DNA from: Caloramator fervidus
GTDB lineage: Bacteria > Bacillota > Clostridia > Clostridiales > Caloramatoraceae
Reading direction: 5' to 3'
Assembly (NCBI RefSeq): GCF_900108045.1
Contig: NZ_FNUK01000001.1
Location: 1-64,000, forward strand
Length of the DNA stretch: 64,000 bases
Part shown: in pieces, positions 58,453 to 64,000 of the stretch
Numbering within the stretch: the first letter of the stretch is position 1
Layout of the letters: every line of letters begins with the position of its first letter
Notes under the pieces: model-generated
Database searches by the model: none
The model's input: the letters and a program-made list of their open reading frames with translations, nothing else
What the model was told of the DNA's origin: nothing
Program-made: the position numbers and the translations under genes

Positions 58453-59530
58453 TGATAAAATATCACAATTTCAGGTAGCCCTTATAGTATTTTTAACTCC
58501 TATAGGAGTTGGAATATTTACACTTCCCTCCACCCTTGCAAAAGATGTTGAAACAAATGGCTGGTTAAGCCTTATATTAGGGGGGCTTGTTTGTCTTTTG
58601 GAAATTTATTTTATATGTTGCATCGCTAAAAAATATTCTCCAGCTAAATTTACAGATGTTTTAAAACAGCTTTTTGGAAAATTTTTAGGAACTATTTTTG
58701 CTGTTATAATTTTTATCTATTTTTTAATTTTTTCTGCCTTAGAGGTTAGGTTATTTGCAGAGACAACAAAAATGTATTTGTTATATAAAACACCTTTGGA
58801 ATATATAATTATTCCATTTCTTTTCCTTGGGATTATTTTAGCAAGGTGTGGCATAGAGCCTATAGCAAGGTTTTTTGAAGCCGTTATATATTTAGTTGCA
58901 ATTACGTTTATTTTGGTTTTTCTTTTATACCTTCCAAAAAGCGATTATTCAAACCTTTTACCTGTTTTAAGAATACATCCTTTAAAACTTTTAAAGGGAG
59001 TTGAGGACAGCTTCTTTTCCTTTTCTGGTTTTGAAGTTTTGTTACTGCTTTTTCCTTTTATGAGGGATTCTAAAAAGTCTTTTAAAGTTTCAGCTATTTC
59101 TATCATGTTAATTACTTTTATCTATGTTGTAATATTTGTTCAATGTATAGCAAGATTTGGAGTTGATTATACTAAGACTTTACTTTATCCAACTTTATCC
59201 CTTATAAAATCTTCAGATGTTCCAGGAGCTTTTATAGAGGGAATTGAAGGTCTTTTGTTTTCCCTTTGGATAGTTTTGATTTTTACTACGCTTGCTATGT
59301 TTATTTTTGCTTATAGTGTGATTGCAGGAGATTTATTAAAACAAAAAGAAGCAAAACATATTGTAATTTTATTTTTACCTGCAGTTTATATAGTTTCGCT
59401 TTTGCCGGATAATATTGCATCTACCTTTGAATTGGTTGATAAACTTATAAAATCCTTAGGTTATTTTGTTATATTAATCCTCCCTACCCTTATGTTTATA
59501 GTATCCAAAATAAAGGGGGAGAGAGCATGA
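58439..59530 (+). CDS. GerKB-type spore germination receptor subunit B
   Basis: 363 aa, about ten hydrophobic segments, APC-superfamily fold of GerB proteins. Sequences such as ISQFQVALIVFLTPIGVGIFTLPSTLAKD and EDSFFSFSGFEVLLLLFPFMRD are typical. Subunit B probably binds the germinant. The gene overlaps the A gene by 14 nt; ATG at 58439 is preferred because GGCAGGG is 8 nt upstream, but ATG 58433 is also possible. It overlaps the C gene by 4 nt. Confidence 0.92.
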   Translation: MVPNDDKISQFQVALIVFLTPIGVGIFTLPSTLAKDVETNGWLSLILGGLVCLLEIYFICCIAKKYSPAKFTDVLKQLFGKFLGTIFAVIIFIYFLIFSALEVRLFAETTKMYLLYKTPLEYIIIPFLFLGIILARCGIEPIARFFEAVIYLVAITFILVFLLYLPKSDYSNLLPVLRIHPLKLLKGVEDSFFSFSGFEVLLLLFPFMRDSKKSFKVSAISIMLITFIYVVIFVQCIARFGVDYTKTLLYPTLSLIKSSDVPGAFIEGIEGLLFSLWIVLIFTTLAMFIFAYSVIAGDLLKQKEAKHIVILFLPAVYIVSLLPDNIASTFELVDKLIKSLGYFVILILPTLMFIVSKIKGERA

Positions 59531-60657
59531 AAAGATTGATGTTTGTTTTTTTGGCTATGCTAATTTTTGCAGGTTGCTGGGATAAAATTGAAATTGAAGA
59601 TAGAATATTTGTATATGGGATTGCAATTGATAAGGTTTCAAATGAATTGAATAAATCTAAAGGCCCCTTTTATGAATATGTAAATGAAAACATAGAGGTT
59701 ACTTTTTTAATCCCCAATCCTTCTAAGGTTGTATCAGGAGAACAGAATGTTTTTGAAAACATAACTGTAAGGGCAGGAAGTATTCCGGAGGCTATAGAAA
59801 AGGTTTTTAAAAAGCAAAATAGGCACCTTTTCTTTGGTCATGAAAAGCTTTTAATACTTGGAGAGGCAGTTTTAAGGGATGATAAGATCTTAAAAGAAAT
59901 TGTAGATTGGATAGATAGGGATCCTCAAAAAAATAGATCTAGCTTTGTTGTTGCAACAAAGGATGTAAAAGGTATTATAAATATTACTCCAAAGCTTGAA
60001 AAACTTTTAGTTCCTTATATAATTGGAACCTTAAAAAATCAAGAGGAAGTTTCAACATTATTGAATATTGATTTTAATGGTTTTGTATCAAATTTTAAGG
60101 TTAACGGAGTTGCTATTTTACCTATTATAAATAAAGTAAAGGATGAAGGGGTTATAAAGAATGTGTTTTTAATAAAGGATTATAAGCTCTTAAAGGAAGT
60201 TGATGATAGATATATAAGAGGATATTCTATATTAACTAATTCTTTAAAGGGAGGAAGAAAACTATTTAAATACAAAGATCATGTTTTATCTTATCTTATA
60301 TCAAATTCTCATGCTAGCCTAGAGGCAAAGGAGGAAGATGGCAAAATAAATTTTAATGTCAAGGTTAAAATGGAGGGAGATATTGAGGATTTTATTTTAA
60401 ACGAAGATTTATTAAAGGCTGATATTGTTCATAATATCGAAAAAAGCATTAAAGAGCAGTTTGAAAACGAACTTTATGAGACGGTAAGGTATTTTCAAGA
60501 TACAGGATATGATTATCTTAAATTAAAGGATTGGACTAAAAAGCATCAGTATAGTCTTTATAAAAAATATGAAAAAAATTGGGATGAGGCTTTTAAAACG
60601 GCAAAGTTTAATTTTGATTTTGAAGTTAAAATAAGAAGAGTAGGGGTTGTAAGATGA
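59527..60657 (+). CDS. GerKC-type germination lipoprotein, subunit C
   Basis: 376 aa. Lipoprotein signal with lipobox FAGC (Cys19 region: LMFVFLAMLIFAGCWDKIEIEDR). Family features include IEIEDRIFVYGIAIDKVS, and IPEAIEKVFKKQNRHLFFGHEKLLILGEA. The Ger(x)C protein is the peripheral part of the receptor on the outer face of the inner membrane. It overlaps subunit B by 4 nt (ATGA) and is matured by Lgt (lgt is at 16619-17380). Translation and length look complete. Confidence 0.92.
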   Translation: MKRLMFVFLAMLIFAGCWDKIEIEDRIFVYGIAIDKVSNELNKSKGPFYEYVNENIEVTFLIPNPSKVVSGEQNVFENITVRAGSIPEAIEKVFKKQNRHLFFGHEKLLILGEAVLRDDKILKEIVDWIDRDPQKNRSSFVVATKDVKGIINITPKLEKLLVPYIIGTLKNQEEVSTLLNIDFNGFVSNFKVNGVAILPIINKVKDEGVIKNVFLIKDYKLLKEVDDRYIRGYSILTNSLKGGRKLFKYKDHVLSYLISNSHASLEAKEEDGKINFNVKVKMEGDIEDFILNEDLLKADIVHNIEKSIKEQFENELYETVRYFQDTGYDYLKLKDWTKKHQYSLYKKYEKNWDEAFKTAKFNFDFEVKIRRVGVVR

Positions 60658-60716
60658 ATAAAAAAATAAATTTTGGGAATACTTTAAGCTAAAGATAAAA
60701 ATGAGGGGGACAAAGT

Positions 60717-61337
60717 ATGAGAAGAATAATAGCTTTTTTAACATCTTTAGTGTTGTTTGTTTTTATATTTGGAATAGGAAGCTTTAAAGATAAGGAGGAT
60801 ATTATAAGATTTCATGTCATAGCAAACAGCGACAGCATAGAGGATCAAAGCGTAAAGCTTAAGGTTAGGGATAGAATATTAAAGGAATTTTACCCTATGT
60901 TAAAGGATGTAAAAGATTATGATGAGAGTTTAAAAATTTTAAAGGAGGATATATCAAAGGTTGAAGACATAGCAAACAGCGTTTTAAAGGAAAATGGATT
61001 TAATTATACCGCCAAAGCATACATTGGAAAGTTTAATTTTCCTGCTAAGCAATATGGAGATTTAGTAGTTCCTCCAGGAGAATATATGGCCCTTAGAGTA
61101 GTTCTTGGAAAAGGAGAAGGTAAGAATTGGTGGTGTGTAATGTTCCCCCCTCTTTGTTTTATAGACATAACAAGAGGAAAAATTGATAAAGAAAGCGAGG
61201 AAATTCTTAAAAAGGCTCTTTATGAAGACAGCATAGATGTTTTTAAAACAAATAAAAAGAGTAAGATAGAGTTTAGATTAAAAAGTTTAGAAATAATATC
61301 AAAGGCTATAAAAAGGGCAAAGATTGGGGCTAGATAG
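60717..61337 (+). CDS. spoIIR: Stage II sporulation protein R
   Basis: 206 aa with an N-terminal membrane/signal helix (about 6-24). Family motifs are visible: IIRFHVIANSDSIEDQSVKLKVRDRILKEF, KAYIGKFNFPAKQYGDLVVPPGEYMALRVVLGKGEGKNWWCVMFPPLCFI. SpoIIR is made in the forespore and signals across to SpoIIGA, which cleaves pro-sigma-E in the mother cell. Ribosome site GAGGGGG. It ends convergently with the glycosyltransferase gene, overlapping it by 8 nt. Confidence 0.93.
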   Translation: MRRIIAFLTSLVLFVFIFGIGSFKDKEDIIRFHVIANSDSIEDQSVKLKVRDRILKEFYPMLKDVKDYDESLKILKEDISKVEDIANSVLKENGFNYTAKAYIGKFNFPAKQYGDLVVPPGEYMALRVVLGKGEGKNWWCVMFPPLCFIDITRGKIDKESEEILKKALYEDSIDVFKTNKKSKIEFRLKSLEIISKAIKRAKIGAR

Positions 61338-62451
61338 CCTCATTCTTTGCCATTTTTAATAGAAGATTTGCAATATCTTTAGAGGCGTTTGGCTTTGCCT
61401 TTTCTCTTGCCATATCCTGCATATATTTTAATCTTGTTTTGCTTGAGATTATTTGATTTATCAAAATTGGTATGTTTTCTACTTTTCTTGCGTAGGCTGC
61501 TATTCCGCAGTTTAAAAGGTATTCTGTATTTTTTTCCTCTTGGCCGGGTATTGGATTTGATAATATAATTGGAAGGCCTTTTACTAAGGCTTCGCTTATT
61601 GTAAGGCCTCCGGGTTTTGTTATTAATATATCGCTTGCTGACATTAAAAGATTTATATTCTCTGTATAGCCTAGTATTTTTGTTTTTTTATTTGATTTAT
61701 TTGCTAAATTTATAAGTTGATTTTTTAAAAAGGTGTTGTGGCCAGCAACTGCTATTATTTGAACATCTAAATCGCTATATATTAATCTTTCAAATATTTC
61801 CTTTATATTTCCTATTCCAAGGCCTCCCCCCATTAAAAGAAGGGTTAGCTTATCTTCAAGATCCAAGGTTTTTCTAGCATAGGATTTGTCTATATGATTT
61901 AAAAATTCAGGGGATACAGGAATTCCTATTGGATATATTTTTTCTTTAGTTACGCCAAAATTTAAAAGGTCTTCTACAAAATCTTCATTGGGTATTATAT
62001 ATGCATCTATGCGTTCGTGAATCCAAAAAGGGTGCGGTGCATAGTCTGTCAATATTGCAATTGCTGGTATGTTTGTTTTGCCTTTTCTTTTTAATATAGA
62101 CATAATTTCTATAGGGAAAGGGTGGGTGCAAAGAACCACATCAGGTTTTTTTTCATCTAATAAATTTTTAAGTTTTATTGAAAAAAGGTCGTGGACTAGG
62201 TTTGAAATAGCTGATATAGCATCTTCGTTTTCGGAATAGTAGTAAAGCTTCCCATAAAGTTTGGGAGTCTTTTTTAATGATTTTAAATATCCTCCGATTA
62301 TTAACTTATCTACTATAGGGTTTATATATTTTAAAGTATCTATTATTTCAAAATCAACATCTATGTTATTTTCTTCATAATATCTTTTTATAGCCTCTGC
62401 AGCTTTTTCATGACCTTTTCCTGCTGAAACTGTAAGGGCAATTATTTTCAA
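61330..62451 (-). CDS. MurG/UgtP-like diacylglycerol glycosyltransferase
   Basis: 373 aa, GT28 fold. N-terminal MKIIALTVSAGKGHEKAAEAIK is the MGDG-synthase/UgtP loop; then VLCTHPFPIEIMSIL, the donor site LLLMGGGLGIGNIKEIFE, and TKPGGLTISEALVKGLPIILSNPIPGQEEKNTEYL. Such enzymes add sugars from UDP-sugar to diacylglycerol for glycolipids and lipoteichoic acid anchors. The start is a TTG at 62451, 5 nt after GAGGTGA; a GTG at 62460 lies inside that site. The gene is the only minus-strand gene in this region. Confidence 0.88.
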   Translation of the reverse strand: MKIIALTVSAGKGHEKAAEAIKRYYEENNIDVDFEIIDTLKYINPIVDKLIIGGYLKSLKKTPKLYGKLYYYSENEDAISAISNLVHDLFSIKLKNLLDEKKPDVVLCTHPFPIEIMSILKRKGKTNIPAIAILTDYAPHPFWIHERIDAYIIPNEDFVEDLLNFGVTKEKIYPIGIPVSPEFLNHIDKSYARKTLDLEDKLTLLLMGGGLGIGNIKEIFERLIYSDLDVQIIAVAGHNTFLKNQLINLANKSNKKTKILGYTENINLLMSASDILITKPGGLTISEALVKGLPIILSNPIPGQEEKNTEYLLNCGIAAYARKVENIPILINQIISSKTRLKYMQDMAREKAKPNASKDIANLLLKMAKNEAI

Positions 62452-62609
62452 TATTATCACCTCTTAGGTTAAATTATATACTAATTTAAAGTATAAAGTG
62501 TTTATATTACAAAGGATTAACATAAACTTTAAAAAAATTTTAATTTAAATACATATTAATGAAAAAAATGTAAAAAATATCTTTAGAGTTGTTTTAAAGG
62601 AGGGATTAT

Positions 62610-63083
62610 ATGAAAAGAATAGTTCAAATATTCCTTCCGTCCTTAATATTATTTTTTATATTTCAAGTAATTATGCAATTTAATTCTACTGAAGCTGTAT
62701 CATATAAATCTTTTAAAAAATCAAAAATTCAAAGAAGTGATGTCAACCTTCTTGCAAGGGCTATAAATGGAGAAGCAAGAGGGGAGCCTTATATAGGACA
62801 GGTTGCAGTTGGTGCTGTTATAATAAACAGAACAAGGGATCCAAGATTTCCAAATACAATAGCTGGAGTTATTTATCAGCCAGGCGCCTTTACAGCAGTA
62901 TCTGATGGTCAGATAAATGCAAAGCTTGAAAAAACTCCTGTAAGAGCTGCTAACGATGCGTTAAACGGCTGGGATCCTTCAGGTGGAGCACTTTATTATT
63001 ATAATCCTGCAAAAACAACTAATAAATGGATATGGTCAAGACCTGTTATAAAAAGAATAGGAAAACATGTTTTTTGTAAGTAG
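62610..63083 (+). CDS. sleB: SleB-type cortex-lytic hydrolase, catalytic domain only
   Basis: 157 aa. A signal/anchor helix (about 5-22) followed by the Hydrolase_2 (SleB) domain: NLLARAINGEARGEPYIGQVAVGAVIINR with the presumed catalytic Glu55, PGAFTAVSDGQINAK, and GALYYYNPAKTTNKWIWSRPV. It is a lytic transglycosylase that attacks cortex peptidoglycan with muramic lactam during germination. Bacillus SleB (about 305 aa) has an N-terminal peptidoglycan-binding domain; it is absent here. ypeB follows 10 nt later, the usual partner. Confidence 0.92.
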   Translation: MKRIVQIFLPSLILFFIFQVIMQFNSTEAVSYKSFKKSKIQRSDVNLLARAINGEARGEPYIGQVAVGAVIINRTRDPRFPNTIAGVIYQPGAFTAVSDGQINAKLEKTPVRAANDALNGWDPSGGALYYYNPAKTTNKWIWSRPVIKRIGKHVFCK

Positions 63084-63093
63084 GAGGGATATT

Positions 63094-64000
63094 ATGTTTA
63101 ACAAAAGATCTTTTCTTGCTATAATAGTTTCAATTATAGTTGTTGGAACATCAACATATAGTTTTTTGCTATATCTTGATAGAAAGGAATTTAGAAATTA
63201 TCTTCAAGGACAATATCAAAGAAGCTTGTATGATCTTATTTCAAGCGTTGAAGGAATTCAAGTTTCTTTATCAAAGGCTAGAGTTACATCTTCTCCAAAG
63301 CAGGCCCTTATACTTTTTAGCGATATTTGGAGGCAGGCAAGTATTGCACAGGATAAGCTTAATTCTCTACCAATTCCTCACAATGCGATTAGTCAAACTA
63401 CTAAATTTTTAACTCAAGTTGGAGATTTTTGTTACTCACTTTTAAAAACTATAAATTCTGGGCAAAGCCTTTCAGAAGCAGATATTAATACTATAGAAAA
63501 GCTTACAGACTTTGCAGGATATTTAAATGTGGAACTTCACAATTTAGAGAGGGATATAAGCCAAGGAAATATAGATTGGACTGAAATTAAAAATCAGGGA
63601 TCTTCTATGTTTAGAAGAAATCTTTCTGAAACTGTCGATATGAAATTTGAAAGAATTGCTAAAGAACTTCAGCAATATCCGACGTTAATATATGATGGAC
63701 CTTTTTCTGAAAATGTTTTAAATATAAAACCTAGAATTTTAAATGAAAGGGAAGTTTCACAGGATGAAGCAAAAAAGATAGCAGCAAAAATAATTGGAGA
63801 AAATAGGGTAGAATCTATATCAATATACAGCGATAAGACCAGTGATAAAATACCAACCTATGCTTTTTCTGTAAAGGTAAAGGGTAGAAAGGATAGCATA
63901 AGCATTGACATTAGCAAAAATGGAGGAAATGTAGTTTATATGATTGACCCTAGGGATGTTTCAAAACAAACTATAAAAATTAATAAAGCAGTTGATATAG
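63094..64000 (+). CDS. ypeB: YpeB germination protein (cut by window edge)
   Basis: At least 302 residues; the frame is open to the window end. An N-terminal membrane helix (AIIVSIIVVGTSTYSFLLYL), a helical region (EFRNYLQGQYQRSLYDLISSVEGIQVSLSKARVTSSPKQALILFSDIWRQA), YDGPFSENVLNIKPRIL, and the beginning of PepSY-like repeats (VSQDEAKKIAAKIIGENRVES). YpeB is needed for SleB to be stable in spores. The pairing sleB-ypeB confirms both. Ribosome site AGGAGGG, 6 nt from the ATG. Bacillus YpeB has about 450 residues, so about one third is missing here. Confidence 0.9.
   Translation, partial: MFNKRSFLAIIVSIIVVGTSTYSFLLYLDRKEFRNYLQGQYQRSLYDLISSVEGIQVSLSKARVTSSPKQALILFSDIWRQASIAQDKLNSLPIPHNAISQTTKFLTQVGDFCYSLLKTINSGQSLSEADINTIEKLTDFAGYLNVELHNLERDISQGNIDWTEIKNQGSSMFRRNLSETVDMKFERIAKELQQYPTLIYDGPFSENVLNIKPRILNEREVSQDEAKKIAAKIIGENRVESISIYSDKTSDKIPTYAFSVKVKGRKDSISIDISKNGGNVVYMIDPRDVSKQTIKINKAVDI

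Noticed and set aside
60654-60692. 12-codon frame MNKKINFGNTLS overlapping the end of the GerC-type gene
   Set aside because: It overlaps the stop codon (ATGA) but is too short and has no support; perhaps a remnant, not a gene I can defend.
62452-62460. GTG at 62460 as start of the diacylglycerol glycosyltransferase
   Set aside because: That GTG is part of the ribosome site GAGGTGA; the TTG at 62451 lies at the right distance from it.
62552-62558. CATATTA as a sigma-G/F -10 box for sleB
   Set aside because: No acceptable -35 lies at the required spacing, so one AT-rich heptamer is not enough.
1-64000. tRNA, rRNA and CRISPR arrays
   Set aside because: I looked in the non-coding gaps for tRNA arms (GGTTCGAATCC-like) and spaced direct repeats and saw none.

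Overview
The window is about 64 kb of low-G+C chromosome from an endospore-forming, anaerobic Firmicute (class Clostridia). This rests on spore genes (spmA/spmB, yabG, sipL, spoIIR, gerK-type A/B/C, sleB, start of ypeB), a trimeric NADH-linked [FeFe]-hydrogenase, AGGAGG ribosome sites, AT-rich codons and intrinsic U-run terminators. A Caloramator-like Clostridiaceae is my best guess, but the genus cannot be fixed from the sequence alone. No rRNA, tRNA or CRISPR array was seen.

Layout. 1-300: end of an IS1182-like element (transposase cut by the window edge). 0.3-6.8 kb: a DUF2680-type secreted protein divergent from an OmpR/HisKA two-component system, then spmA-spmB, a MATE exporter and an RDD/FG-GAP-like membrane protein. 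6.8-9.6 kb: copper operon csoR-copA-copZ with a recognisable promoter and operator. 9.6-15.1 kb: metG, tatD, yabE-like, rnmV, rsmA, the order known from Bacillus. 15.1-19.6 kb: two unknown genes, lgt, a TnpB-only IS605-type element with its probable omega-RNA, and a lipoprotein gene. 19.6-26.2 kb: a candidate small RNA or attenuated leader, a small sigma factor and three exported proteins (Ig-like plus C5-epimerase-like, Ig-like, and a 1154-aa DUF5050-repeat protein). 26.2-34.1 kb: a Gate-domain membrane protein, hydC-hydB-hydA, a pseudopilin, a Ctp protease and uppP. 34.2-38.0 kb: an Fe-S protein behind a Crp/Fnr-like promoter, two ion transporters and an unknown gene. 38.1-43.9 kb: REC-GGDEF-REC regulator, HEAT-repeat membrane protein, GT2 synthase, LysM-CAP protein and manC. 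44.2-50.6 kb: CotS-family kinase-like genes (one apparently a pseudokinase) alternating with two divergent GT4 glycosyltransferases, with sigma-K-type promoters. 50.6-56.6 kb: yabG, a SpoIID-amidase fusion, veg, sipL, ispE and a nucleotidyltransferase. 56.7-64 kb: a small membrane protein, gerA/B/C-type operon, spoIIR, a diacylglycerol glucosyltransferase-like gene, sleB and ypeB.

How it fits together. The metG...rsmA block and the yabG-veg-ispE block are adjacent in Bacillus subtilis; here about 35 kb of metabolic, envelope and spore-surface genes lies between them. Many genes serve the spore at different stages: spmAB (core dehydration), spoIIR (sigma-E activation), SpoIID-amidase (peptidoglycan remodelling), sipL/yabG/CotS (coat), ger/sleB/ypeB (germination). 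ManC plus the mannosyltransferase-like GT4 enzymes and CotS kinases suggest a GDP-mannose-fed glycan on the spore surface, which is inference. The most notable observations are the SpoIID-Amidase_3 fusion with an apparently lost SpoIID catalytic residue, the CotS/GT4 cluster with its pseudokinase, the candidate RNA at 19.84-20.09 kb, the solitary TnpB element splitting lgt from a lipoprotein gene, and a Crp/Fnr-type site placed at -41.5.
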